Assembly: GCA_026122225.1 (NCBI GenBank)
Contig: JANEZZ010001513.1
Coordinates: forward strand, 868,001-932,000
Origin: Heloderma charlesbogerti
Lineage: Eukaryota > Chordata > Lepidosauria > Squamata > Helodermatidae
Reading direction: 5' to 3'
DNA: 64,000 bases
Shown here: piece after piece, positions 1 to 10,648 of the stretch
How the letters are laid out: each line of letters begins with the position of its first letter
How positions within the stretch are numbered: position 1 is the first letter of the stretch
The notes under the pieces: model-generated
Told to the model about the DNA's origin: nothing
The model's input: the letters and a program-made list of their open reading frames with translations, nothing else
Databases searched by the model: none
Translations under genes and position numbers: made by a program

Positions 1-192
1 CATGTTTAGGGCGCCATCCTATGTATGTTTAGACAGAAAAAAGTCCTACAATCCTATGCATGTTTAGGGCGCCATCCTATGTATGTTTAGACAGAAAAAG
101 TCCTACAATTCCCAGCATGCCCCAGCCAGCATGGATGGCTGAGGCATGCTGGGAGTTGTAGGGCTTTTTTCTATCTAAACATGCATAGGATT
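1..192. mobile_element. Hairpin MITE with a tandemly duplicated left edge
   Basis: The sequence from about 74 to 192 folds on itself: ATCCTATGTATGTTTAG at the left pairs with CTAAACATGCATAGGAT at the right, and the arms continue inward through TCCTACAATTCCCAGCATG to a turn near 132. Positions 1-58 and 59-116 are near-identical direct copies, so the left arm has been tandemly duplicated. The arm sequence (CCCAGCATG, GGGAGTTGTAG) resembles the short palindromic hAT-like MITEs common in sauropsids. Non-coding. Confidence 0.6.
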
Positions 193-2127
193 GCATGCTA
201 AGTAACTGAATATATAGTGGTAGATTTAGTCATAAAAATTCATATATTGACATAAAACATAAGCAGTCATAAATAACTAATAAATAAATGATCATAACTA
301 ATCATAAATTAGCTTAGTAATAGAAGTAAGCATATGTAGCCCTATTTAAATAGCCATTAATAATAATAAATGGTGAAACATGATCATCTCTTCTTTTTAC
401 ATTGGTGAACATTCAAAAATGGCACCCTCCTGCATTTTGAAGTGGAATTGTCCATTCAATCAAAAAAGGATTCTCTCACCTCATTATCCTGCATGTAGAT
501 CAGGCTATAAAGTTGTTATTTTGCATTTCTTGGCTTTCTATTGTGCAGTTTTACCATCCAGGAAAAGTCTCTTGTTTCAGTACTCAATTCAGGTCAGAGA
601 TTATTTGGTATTGCTGCCTCCTGTTAAAAAGACAGCACAGAAAAAATGAAAGGCAGAACAGAATGAGCATTTGCCAGTCCCACATATACACAAAAGGCTA
701 AAAAAAAGTCCACACTTTTCTTTAGTGAAGGAAAGAAAACAGCTTTACTCACAAGTATTCTTGTACATACAAATGCAAGCACAGCATAGGGTTTCAAGAG
801 AGTTTGTTCAGTCCATTTTGTGTTCCTTTGCACAGGTAGGAGAGAGGAAACATGTCAATGGTAGAAAGTCGGAGGGGGGGAGGGGAGGAGCAGGAAACTG
901 TAAGCTATAGAGATCCCAAGTATAGCTATGCCCCAAATTCCCATGCATTAACTAGTTAACTGCAACACTGCCCCCTTCCTGTAACTTGCAGACAAGGTTG
1001 CAATATTCCCAACAGAGATGCATGGAAATCCTCCACCCCATGTTACTCTGGCTCCACCAATCTTCTAGTTTCATTTGGAAATGTCTAAAATTAATTTTTT
1101 GGAGCAAGTTTGTTGCACTTTTTAGTTCATGCCTTTTTCTCTCTCTTGCAGGTTACTGATATGCTTCAGCACATATGCACATTGATTTACATCACAAAGC
1201 ATAAAAGAATCATGATGTGATCACTTGATCACAGTGGGATTTCTGTTTCATTCTGTGAATTAATCAATGAGCACATCTACTGAAGCACATCAGAAACCTT
1301 CAAACAATACCACCCATACCAATCCTACTAATTCTCTGATCATCAGAGAGATTGGGGTCATCACAGAAAGGGGTTTGCCAGTACTGTGCGTAATGGATTA
1401 GCTTGCTTGACAGTTGAGAAATTCACCATCCTCTTTAACTCTTCTTGCCATCCAGTTGGCCTACATATATTAAATGATGCTTGCTTTTAACCAGGTTCTT
1501 CCTTATTTTCCTTACATTCCCTAGTCCACCTCTGAACAGAAATCTTGATCATCAGTAAGTTGATGGGTTTAAACTTACTTGTGTTGGAAGCAAGGGCAAA
1601 ACATACAAGTGAGAAGAGAGAGAATAATACAGTGGCCTGGTCTTTGCTTGAGATAGTTCAAGCCTAGCTGTAAGTATGTAGATATTGATGTGTGAAAGCT
1701 TGAAAATGGGAGACAAGGGAGTTTATTAGGTCTTGGCAGGGTGAGCAAAACTGCTGGAGTGTGGTTGGTGTGGGCTAATTTAACTTAATTTACATCAGAT
1801 TGTCCTGAATTTCCAGGCTTTTATCATAGACCAGAGTTGAAATGCTGCATCTGTTCAGCACTTAGATGGTTTCTCAAATGTTATCAGAATGAATCTGTGA
1901 AAAATTTGGAATTTAATATGAATTTTGGTTAGGTAAACAAACAAAAAATGCCTGATAGCATACAGGTGAAATATATGAAAAAAAAACCCAATGACTTCCT
2001 AAGTAAACATATTGATATTTTGATAAAGTTTTTCTGTAGATGTTTTGGTCCTGGGAATTATTCTTATAAAATTCAGAAACCATATTTAATTTTTAAATTC
2101 TGAAACACAGATGCACATATGCACACA
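193..2127. other. No gene recognised; AT-rich low-copy-looking DNA
   Basis: Only short ORFs without recognisable domains. A G-rich run lies near 875-890. No repeat family is recognised by eye. Confidence 0.4.
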
Positions 2128-2212
2128 TAGAATAGAATCACAGAATCACAGAATGGTAGGGTTGGAAGGGGCCCACAAGGCTGTTGAGTCCAACCCCCTG
2201 CTCAGTGCAGAG
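2128..2212 (-). mobile_element. CR1 LINE 3' end fragment
   Basis: On the minus strand this is the CR1 3' terminus: repeated TAGAATCACAGAATC-type octamer repeats followed by GGTTGGAAGGGGCCCAC and GTCCAACCCCCTGCTC, which are diagnostic of sauropsid CR1 3' ends. Severely 5'-truncated, as is usual for CR1. Confidence 0.8.
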
Positions 2213-2394
2213 GACGCGCATGCACACACGCATACCTTAATGCGCAAAATTCTCCAGGCTTGAGTTAAAATTAATTTTGCATGTTCGTAGGAGAATGACA
2301 TCATTGAGGATTCCAGGAGATAATATATTTTAAAATGGTACACACGGGTGCTAAGGTGTACATGGAAGTCAATATTTTGGTGTATACCTTAATG

Positions 2395-3615
2395 CAGAGC
2401 TTTCCAAACTTTTCATGTTGGTGACACACTTTTTAGACATGCATTATTTCGTGACACGGTAATTCAGCTTTACTAGCAAACTGGAGGTTAAACTAACCCG
2501 TTATAAGAGATACGGATGCATACATAAATTCTAATATTGAAATGTATGGGGATAGAACATATCTCATGAAAACCTTTCATTTATATTTTTTAAAACATAT
2601 GATTTGTAAGATAATAACATACATTGTTGTCATTTATGAGTAACAGTATGTAAATATGTGCAAGAAAATGTGAAAAATAAACAAAATTAACTGAAGTATT
2701 TACAATACATATTAGAATACATAGGCCCAGGTAGGAGCTCAGCTGCAAAAACACATGAAGTAGAGAAGCAAAAGTCCAACAAAAATGGTGTAAATATATA
2801 TGTCTCACTACAAGGCTATATTGCTGTAAATATTTGCAATGCCTATGTCCGGAGTCCAGTTCCAGCACTCTCCGGTGGTACACTGCCAGTGGGTGGTTAA
2901 TCCACAATTACAGCGGAGTAAAAATAAAAATAAATGGCAGAAATCAAATCATAAGTGCCACGTGGTGGGTGGCTTGCTGTTCGCCACATTGGGTTTGGGA
3001 GGGTGGCCTCCCTTCAGCCAGCAGCAGGTGGGTTGACTGGGTGACAGCCTGCAGCTGCGCTCGCCCAGGTGATTGGGAGCACGCTGATTCCGAGGCTTCT
3101 GGCCTCCACTGAGCTCCGTTCCGACTGGCCAAGATGGCGGACGGCCCGCTCGGTGCAGTCCCAGGCGGCGTTTCCACCCGCATGCTACTGTGGCCTGGCT
3201 GCGCAGGAGCGCAGTGCAGAAGTCCACGAAGGGCGCACTTGAAATCTCACAGGGCTGGTGGCCGCTGCCACTTCTCTGCGCCGGCGTTGGCCAAGCTCTG
3301 CTCCCAGGGTGGCACCTCCCCCCCTCTCTTCGCCCCGCGCCTCTACCTCGCCGTACCGCTCCAACACCGCCAATCATGTGCGTCCTACGTCAAGATGCCA
3401 CATGATCCTAAAGCAGCTAATGTTAAAGCAGCTAAGCCTTAGCTGCTTTAACGTTAGCTGCTTTAGGAAGTTCCGGGGGAGGGGCCAAGGGAAGCAAACG
3501 CGAATAAAGGAGCTCCGTGGTGCCTTTCCGCACAATTTTCTGCATTTCGCGCGACACACCTACACACTGCCGCCGACACACTAATGTGTCGCAGCACAGA
3601 GTTTGGAAAGCTCTG
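2395..3615. mobile_element. Non-autonomous hAT element with perfect 8-bp TSD
   Basis: The tips are inverted repeats: CAGAGCTTTCCAAACTTT at the left and AGTTTGGAAAGCTCTG at the right. They are flanked by the direct repeat CCTTAATG (2387-2394 and 3616-3623), the 8-bp duplication expected of a hAT transposon. The interior changes from AT-rich (2440-2830) to a CpG-rich block (about 3110-3380) and then a hairpin at 3406-3468. No transposase reading frame is visible. The empty target reads cleanly on both sides. Confidence 0.85.
3406..3468. repeat. Near-perfect 31-bp-arm hairpin inside the hAT element
   Basis: Arms 3406-3436 and 3438-3468 are reverse complements with one mismatch and a one-base turn. 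Each arm contains two AAAGCAGCTAA-like units, so the arm is itself a direct repeat. It could extrude as a cruciform or give a hairpin RNA; nothing more is shown. Confidence 0.85.
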
Positions 3616-3623
3616 CCTTAATG

Positions 3624-5962
3624 TATACATATTTATTTGATACGCTGAATAAATATATGGGGTGAAATCCAAGCTCCATTAATATAAAATCAATAGCAAG
3701 ACTCCTGCTGATTTAAGTGAAGGCAGGATTTCATTGGGTAAATGAATATTTCATCAGCATTCATTGACAAGTTCTATGATGTGACATTTTTAAATGCTTG
3801 CAAATTTAAGCCATCAATGTGGTTTGACTTGCTGTTGATCATAGAGTTCTATAAAGACTTCTTCTGCAGGCAATTTGCTTTTTCACTAATATTTAGGTAA
3901 AAGGGGACTGCTTAAGTCATAAGCCCAAACTTGAAAGGCTTTTTAAAAGTAATGCTTTGACAGTGTTCCTTTGACCTTCAGTAGCAAAGCTTATGCCTTG
4001 CAAATTGATTAATATAGATACAATATCAAATCATTTTTCATACCATTTTTTAATGTTTGTTAAATGCCCAAGCAGTATGTAAACAGAGTATTTGGCATTT
4101 TTATTAGGGTGCGGAACTCAGTCATTTCCTTTGCAACAACATCTCATAAACTATTTTGACAGTCTAATAAACTATAAAAAGCTGTGGTAAAAACTAGCTC
4201 TGAATGTTATAACCGTACAAAATGGAAAGAGCAAGAGAAAACATCTATCACTGAGATTATTATCACTGTTGCTATGGCAACTCCGTTGCAATGGCAATAT
4301 CTCCATGGTTCTGCTGTTTGTTATCATCTTTCTTGATTTTACATCATTGAAATTGTAGTAATTACACTCTGCCTGATGAAAAATGCATGCTGTCATGGCA
4401 ACTAAGTCAAATATTCTTAATCATTTCACCTCTTCAATCCAAAATGTAATTGTTTGTCAGTTAAATAGGTTATGCAGAAGGCTTCTATGGTCTTACAATC
4501 GTTTTAAGTGTTTTGCAAAAATTGTGCTTTTAGGCTGAAGACCTTAAGTTAAATTAATGGTCCACAATTGTAAACAATGACTCATTAGAGTAAGTGATCA
4601 GTGCTTATTAATTTTACAGTATCCATTTTTGTGAGATACATTGGAATATTCTGTAGTCTTTGGGAACTCGGGCACCAAGGGGGGGAAATTACAATATCGC
4701 AGGAGTCTCAAAGGTTTTGTGGTACAAGTTCCATGTTGATTGTATTAAGCTCTTGAAGACTCTGCATTTGAAATATTATGGCCCTAACAGAAATTCTCAT
4801 GTGCAGCTGTGGGCTGTATGTTACTGCACATAAGGACCTCCTTTGCCAGAACAGTTGATCAGTTCTATCAGCTTTGATAGCGCTCATCTCCTGTTAACAG
4901 GAGAATGGGAAGAGACAGCTGGAAGCAGCTCTCTACCCCAAAACCATGATCACTATGGTCAAAGTTAAGCATGCCTGCCATCTGCCAAAGGGTATGCACT
5001 TCAATTTGCTGGCTTCAACTTTTGTCCCCATACATCTAGTTTTGTATGTACGAGCCTGCCTCAGAGGAATAATGTGTATGCCAAGGAAGGTTCCTGCGCA
5101 GAGATTGTCCTTGCAGTATTGAGACAAAAGGCTACAACTTAATGGCCATTTTTACACTTGCCTTTCAACTAAACACATATTGCACCCCAAAGGGCGGCGG
5201 GGGGGGGGATGTTGTTGTTGTTCATATATGCCTTATAGCATTATTGTACATTTACCCTCATTACACATTCCCTTACCTATATTTTAGGTATGGATTTCCA
5301 GAAGAACAAAAGAAACATCAGGTGAAATACCCCTTGATAACATTTGGTAAACAATTATATTTCCCCCCCTGCTCCTTCTCTCAGATAACATATCCTTTGC
5401 CATTCAGTGATTGTATAGACCCAGCTGGGCCCTTTTCTCAGCATAGCAACCCCACTGTGAGACAAGCCATTTTTGAGTCCCTACACCCAACTTCAAAAAT
5501 CTCTTGGGGGCATGGTACTGTGAGGCTGCTGTGCCACAACCATTATATATTGAAAAAAGCCTTCCTGTGTGCATGAATCTGGCATGAGAACTCCTCTAGA
5601 TCAGACACATCTTCTATCAACCCTATTCAAATGCATCATTCCCCACACCCCACCCCGGCTGTAAAACAACATCTAATTATTCCTGAGAGTCCAACTAAAG
5701 CTGTGGGCATGTATCTAGTTGCTAGCATGCTTAGTTTTTATCAGCCAAGGACGCCATGAGTAGCTATTTACTACTGTGCTTTCTTGCCACTACTTCTCTT
5801 CCTGTGCTTATTTATCGTAGCTTCAAAATAATCTCACCCGTGTGTGTGTGTGTGAGATTGGAGATAGAAAGCCAGGAATGAAGGCTTTTTGCTGGGTTTA
5901 TGAGTTCTGCTATCTGTTGGATATTTCCACCCTCAGTAGCTCTGCGAAGGAGTTTATATCTC
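3624..5962. other. No gene recognised; possible conserved non-coding DNA
   Basis: No repeat family is recognised. AT-rich DNA with a poly-G run near 5194-5208 and a (GT)n run near 5838-5852. An RFX-type X-box lies at 4268-4281. The lack of transposon sequence over 2.3 kb contrasts with the next 8 kb. Confidence 0.4.
4268..4281. promoter_or_regulatory. RFX-type X-box match
   Basis: GTTGCTATGGCAAC is a perfect inverted-repeat match to the RFX-factor X-box consensus (GTNRCC/N-RGYAAC type). A weaker copy, GTTGCAATGGCAAT, follows at 4285-4298, and a half-site CATGGCAAC lies near 4394. Function is inference only. Confidence 0.4.
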
Positions 5963-6346
5963 TTAGGGCGCAATCCTATTGGGATAGGTGGCCGCCTCCA
6001 AACTCGGAGGCAACTGCCTATCCAATGCAAGGCAGGAGCAGCTCCCCTCCATGCTTCAGCTGCCCTGCACTCATGGGTAGACAGCCAATTTCGGCTGTCT
6101 AGCTGTGGGAAGTCAGAGCGGGGGGGGGGCAATGCACAGAAAGCGTCAGAAAGGCATTTCTGCCCTCCCCGCCCCAAGGAACGCCCCATTTTAGCTGCTC
6201 CGTGTTGCTCTTACGAGTGCGGAGCGGGGGGACGATCCATGCTGCCTACAAGGCAGCACAGGAGGGGGTGGAGTTCGGTTCTCAGGGAACTGACCTATCC
6301 TATGGTTGTCTAGCCACTGACTAGCGGCCATAGGATTGCACCCTAA
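5963..6346 (+). mobile_element. MITE with TTAGGGYGCAATCC inverted termini, copy 1
   Basis: The left end TTAGGGCGCAATCCTAT is the inverted repeat of the right end ATAGGATTGCACCCTAA. The interior has further short hairpins (around 5980-6022) and a GC-rich centre. A second copy in opposite orientation lies at 29881-30296 and shares interior sequence, which confirms it as an interspersed family. TA-type target duplication is likely but ambiguous because the tips themselves end in TA. Confidence 0.75.
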
Positions 6347-6422
6347 GATTTTTACAATTCATTGGACTCTATGCCCGCTTTTATATAAAGGGCTACACCC
6401 CACCCCAAAGTACTCTTCCCTG

Positions 6423-7265
6423 TAGGGATGGACGAAAGTCCCTTACCTGGTCCCCCAGCTTGCTTCACGGTGTGGGGGAGGTGCTCCGTTTCTCCCCCCG
6501 AAATTCTTGGTGGGTGGGGAGGTGCCCTGTCCCTCCCTGCCGAAATTCTGGCCAGGGGGGGAGCGCCCCGCCTCTCCGGCCGCGAAAGTTCTTCTGCTGG
6601 GAAGGTTAAAAAAAACAACAATGTGATAGGCTACGTAAATCTTTACGTAGCCTATCACGGCTGACTTTGAAAAAAAAAAAGCGCGTATGCAAATGGTGGC
6701 GCCCATGGGCGCCGCCATTTGCGTTCCTTATTTTGGCATGGGTAGTCTACGTAAAGATTTACGTAGACTATGGCGAAAATAAGGGCAACGCTATTTGCAT
6801 TGCCCTTATTTTCGCCGTAGTCTACGTAAATCTTTATGTAGACTACCCGTGCCAAAATAAGGAATGCAAATGGCAGCGCCCATGGGCGCCGCCATTTGCA
6901 TACGCGCTTTTTTTTTTTTCAAAGTCAGCCGTGATAGGCTACGTAAAGATTTACATAGCCTATCACGGTGTTTTTTGAAAATCTAGCCGTGATAGGCTAC
7001 GTAAATCTTTACGCAGCCTATCACTTTTTTTTTTTTTTTTTACTTGGAAATGGCAGCGACGGCAGCCGGTCGGAAGACCGGCCACCGCCGCACCGCCGCC
7101 GCACTGCCGCCGGGACCCGCCGCTGTGAGGGACATTCGCACGAGGTAAGTCCCATCCCGGGGGGTGCGGGGGGGTGTCAGAGAATTTCTCCACCAATTTC
7201 GGGGGGCCGAATGCGTTGGCATTCGGCCTCCCGGAGATTCGTGGAGAAATTCTCCGACATCCCTA
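6423..7265 (+). mobile_element. Palindromic hAT element, full length (843 bp)
   Basis: Tips TAGGGATGGACGAAAG (end A) and, reversed, TAGGGATGTCGGAGAAT (end B). Perfect 8-bp duplication CTTCCCTG at 6415-6422 and 7266-7273. Order of parts: A tip, C/G-rich units, R module 6623-6660, B module about 6690-6722, T module about 6748-6775, centre near 6796, then the mirror image of each, an extra R module 6987-7024, poly-T, a CpG-rich stretch, and the B-end hairpin 7172-7256. Outward splice-donor matches at 7143-7150 (AGGTAAGT) and, on the minus strand, 6441-6448 (AGGTAAGG). ORFs here are by-products of the repeats. Confidence 0.9.
6623..6968. repeat. 346-bp palindrome made of smaller palindromes
   Basis: Reading inward from both sides gives the same series with few mismatches: R (GTGATAGGCTACG...), CTGACTTTGAAAA, GCGCGTATGCAAATGG, GGCGCCCATGGGCGCC, CCATTTGC, CCTTATTTTGGCA, T (GTAGTCTACGTAAA), GCGAAAATAAGGGCAACG, and a 7-base centre TATTTGC. 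R, T and B are each palindromic in their own right, so the structure is self-similar at two scales. Confidence 0.9.
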
Positions 7266-7273
7266 CTTCCCTG

Positions 7274-7782
7274 TATGTTTTAATACAGCTAACCATATCC
7301 CACTGATTCTCTCAGGGTTTTGGTATGCCCACTATATTTTATGTCCTCTCTTAGCACCAAGCTCCACAATTTTGGCTTGGAGGCTTCATTTAGCATTTAG
7401 CATTTAAGGACTGCTATGTTACTGTATGTCCTTCTCTAAATGTCCTTTTCATATGCAATTTCTAAACATCTATCTTCCCCCCACCGTTTTTTTTTTTTTG
7501 GTATACTCATTCCCAAATGCCATACTAACCCCAGTTGGATGACCAAAAACATTTATGCAATCATAGTGAAAGCATGAGTTATCCCAAAGTGGATGCTTCA
7601 CAGGTCGTTTCTGCTTTGCCCCTAAAAGTCCATTGTAATGTGGTTCCATAACAGTTCAAGTGGGGCTTCTTTGTGTCTCTTTTAATAGGCTTAGCTTTTC
7701 TAAAAATGTTCCTTTATCATTAATAGTAGTAGCAGCATTCGTATTGTTTTCTAAGGTGTTACAAATGGACATGGTGCTTCAC
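7274..7782. other. No feature recognised
   Basis: AT-rich DNA with a poly-T run near 7489-7499. No gene or repeat family identified. Confidence 0.4.
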
Positions 7783-7875
7783 AAAGCAATCCTACACATG
7801 TCTACTCAGAGGTAAGCCCTGCTGGGTTCAGTGGGCCTTACTCCCAGAAATGTACGTAGGTTTGCAACCTCTAAG
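7783..7875. mobile_element. Short palindromic MITE (AAGTAAGTCCC family)
   Basis: CAATCCTACACATGTCTAC at the left, GGTAAGCCCTGCTGG / GGGCCTTACTCCCAG in the middle and ATGTACGTAGGTTTGCAAC at the right form an imperfect palindrome. Related copies lie near 11886-11945 (partial), 27496-27585, 60364-60472 and 62378-62485. Confidence 0.6.
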
Positions 7876-7911
7876 GGATCCACAGTGCCAAGCAAATCTA
7901 ACATTATAGTC

Positions 7912-8510
7912 TTTGTGTAAGTGTTTATATCCCACCTTTCTATGATAAAGCACACACAAGGGAAATTACAAAATAAAAATATAAAACAAATAAATTTAAA
8001 ATACAACCTAAAAAATAAAAACAACAATAGCTATGAAACATCATCAGAAAAATATTCCTCCAACAGCAAAATAAAAACATGTCTACAAAATGCCTGCTGG
8101 AATAAAATGGAGTTAGAAGCCCATTTAAAAGTGAGTAAACAAAGGGCCACATGAACCTCCCTTGGGAGGCTATTCCGTAGCTTAAGTGCCACAGCTGGAA
8201 AGGGCTTTCTGTCTTGTCCTGGTCAACCTCACTTCTGTTGCTGAAGGCTGAACACAGATCTCGAGCAGGTCTGTGTGGGAGGAGGCAGTTCCTGAGGTAC
8301 CCTGGTTCCAGGCCATTTAAGGTACTAAAGGCCAGACCCAGCACCTTGAATTCATCCTGGAAACAAGAGTAATCAATGAAACTGGTAAAAATTGGCACAA
8401 ATGGTCCATCCTGCTGGCCCTGGACAAACGTCTCACTGCAGCATCTACATACTGAGACTCCAGTGCTCTGCCCGTCTTGTTGGCCATACATATGGGTAGC
8501 ATTTCTGGAA
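7912..8510 (-). mobile_element. L2-like LINE 3' end
   Basis: The minus strand carries the 3' part of an L2-like LINE: a C-terminal stretch with CTTGAATTCATCCTGGAAAC and GTACCCTGGTTCCAGGCC on the plus strand (encoding the reverse of '...GLEPGYLRNCLLPH...'), ending in an A-rich 3' UTR with TTTATATCCCACCTTTC at 7925-7941. It is 5'-truncated and frameshifted. The palindromic hAT at 8513 begins immediately after. Confidence 0.65.
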
Positions 8511-8512
8511 AT

Positions 8513-8910
8513 TAGGGATGCTGGAAAAATTTGAGCCAGATTAAAATGATCTTGGATTTCTAAGAAACTGACCTGTGGATTCAGCTGCGGAGCACCCCCT
8601 CAGGCCATGTGAAGTCTGTGGACTTTCGGATGATTTTTTTACTTTCCCGAAATTTACGCATACAAATCCGTAGGAAAATATGTAAGTTTCTGCTGAGGAA
8701 ATGCTGAATGGAACGGGGGCAATACACTAAATGTTATGTACTGAGGTAAATTATGTAAATAATTGTGTAAATATTTACGTAATTATTTGCGTATTTTTCC
8801 ACATGACGAAAAAAATTCACATCAGTCTGTCGGCAGACGACGGAAGGAAAGATGACTGACAATCCATGAAACACAGACGGAGCGTATTTTACACAGTCCG
8901 TACATCCCTA
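8513..8910. mobile_element. Diverged TAGGGATG hAT element
   Basis: Tips TAGGGATGCTGG and, reversed, TAGGGATGTACGGAC. Flanks share AAATT rather than a clean 8-bp repeat (left ..GGAAAT, right AATTAAAG), so it is older or ambiguous. The interior has a palindrome-rich AT block with TTATGTAAATAATTG and TATTTACGTAATTATTTG (8749-8792) instead of R modules. It may be an ancestral or sister subfamily lacking the GATAGGCTACG module. Confidence 0.6.
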
Positions 8911-9037
8911 AATTAAAGGCTATCTTGCAGAGCCATAGTTATAAAAGGGCCTACCTGGGCACTGGCCCCGGATCTTTTTTGAGTTGTGCCCCAGATCTTT
9001 TGAGCTGTCCTAATTGCTTTTTTTTTTTTTTTTTTTT

Positions 9038-9618
9038 TAGGGATGGCGGCAAATTCCGCCATGGACTCCAGGGAGGCTGGATTCTTTGGAATCTGGCCCC
9101 CCGGAGTCCATGGCGGAACGGAGCAATCCCCCCCCACCCCATGAAGTCTGAGCAAACCGGATCCTACCTGCCTTCAGCGGGTCCAGATCCAGCCGCTGCT
9201 GGCTGCAGCCGTGAATGGCGTCCTGTGTAGCGGACACCATTGGCGTGCCTCCCTTTGGCCATGATAGGCTATGTAAAGATTTACGTAGCCCATCATGGCA
9301 AAAAGGGAGGCATGCAAATGGCATCAGCTATGCCATTTGCATGCCTCCCTTTTTGCTGTGATAGGCTACGTAAATCCTTACGTGGCCTATCATGGCAAAG
9401 CAGGGATGCAAATGGCATCCCCGACATGGGACGCCATTTGCGGCTGCAGCCCGGCCGCAGCCAGAAGTCAAGCTATGGCAGGCGGCCCCAGCCGGTGGCT
9501 CCGCGGACTTGCCGTGAAGTGGAGCCAGCCAGGGAGGATTCCAGGGGGGAGGAACAGATCACCTCCCCCCCGGCGGACCCCCCGCAGATGCAAGTAAGTG
9601 GGGTTTCGTACACCCCTA
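9038..9618 (-). mobile_element. Palindromic hAT element (581 bp)
   Basis: End B lies at the left (TAGGGATGGCGGCAAATTCC, then a hairpin to about 9118) and end A at the right (reversed: TAGGGGTGTACGAAACC). It sits in a poly-T tract, so the 8-bp duplication is only T-rich and uninformative. The centre is a palindrome 9259-9396 with two R modules around a B module, GCATGCAAATGGCATC / GCCATTTGCATGCC. Outward splice-donor-like matches lie at 9163-9169 (minus, AGGTAGG) and 9593-9599 (plus, AGTAAGT). Confidence 0.85.
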
Positions 9619-9696
9619 TTTTTTAAAAACGTTTTCCCATTGACTTGCATTGGAAAACAGAAATAGCCATAACTTTTTTAGTTTGTAGAATACATA

Positions 9697-10185
9697 CATG
9701 GAATTTGGAGGACTAGTAGCCCCCATGGAGTTGATTGAATCTACCAAATTTCAGGGAGTTAGGTCCAGTGGCTTTTGTGTTAGTCACAGGTACAATTTGC
9801 TATTTTCAGGAAAATCTGTCAAACCAAAGAGCTATATTTTCTGTGCTTCCACATACGTGCATGGAATTTGGGGACCTGGCAGCCCCTATAGAGATGACGG
9901 AGCCTGCCAAAGTCCAGACAGTTAGGTCCAGTGGCTTTTGTACTAGCCACAGGTAATTTGCTTTTCTTAAGAAAATCTGTCAAAGCAAAGAGCTAAAATT
10001 TTGTTGTGCTTCCACATCAGTGCATGAAATTTAGGGATCTAGCAGCCACTATGGATCTGACCGAACCTGCCAAATTTCAGGCAGTTAGGTCCAGTGGCTT
10101 TTGTGCTAGCCATGCGTGAAGTTTCCTTTTCTCAAAGACTAAAACAAAAAGTAAAAACTGTCAAACCATACAGGGGATTAGAGAT
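9697..10185. repeat. Three-copy tandem repeat, 163-bp period
   Basis: CATGGAATTTGGAGGACT (9697), CATGGAATTTGGGGACCT (9860) and CATGAAATTTAGGGATCT (10023) start successive units exactly 163 bases apart. Each unit contains GTTAGGTCCAGTGGCTTTTG and GAAAATCTGTCAAA. Copies differ by scattered substitutions. Non-coding; source unknown. Confidence 0.85.
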
Positions 10186-10648
10186 CCTGATCAGGTGTTT
10201 AAGGTGATCATTACGAGGCCACTATCCCTAATCTCTGGTGTAGGGTTGTTGTTGTTGAAGGTGTTGTTGTTGTTTTGAGGTGCAAAACCTCTCTTCCCTA
10301 CTTTTCTGCTTTTACATGCCCACTGTTGGGAGCTTGCTTGCAATGAAATTTTGAAGAGGGAGAAGGAAGCGAAGAGAGAGCTCCATGTGAAATACTGGTA
10401 TTTCGCACAGCATCTGATTTTACTGCCCCAAACTGGAACCTTTGGATTCTGCAGAAGTTTAGTAGCTTCAGTACAGCAAAGGATCCAATCAGTCTCCACA
10501 AACTTCTTTTTCCTCCTCCACTTTAATTTCTCCTAAATAGCTATAGGACTCAAATTATTCCAAAGGGAGGGTTAGGACTATGTGGCATCATGATCAAGGA
10601 ACTGCTGACACTTTTAAATAGGTTCTACAATTGTTAAAATGCTAAAAA
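10186..10648. other. No feature recognised
   Basis: Includes a (GTT)n-like stretch at 10248-10275. No gene or family identified. Confidence 0.4.

Noticed and set aside
6630..7020. Regularly spaced palindromic repeats reminiscent of a CRISPR array
   Set aside because: Repeats are palindromes in mirror order inside a transposon with 8-bp duplications; spacers are shared, and the genome is vertebrate.
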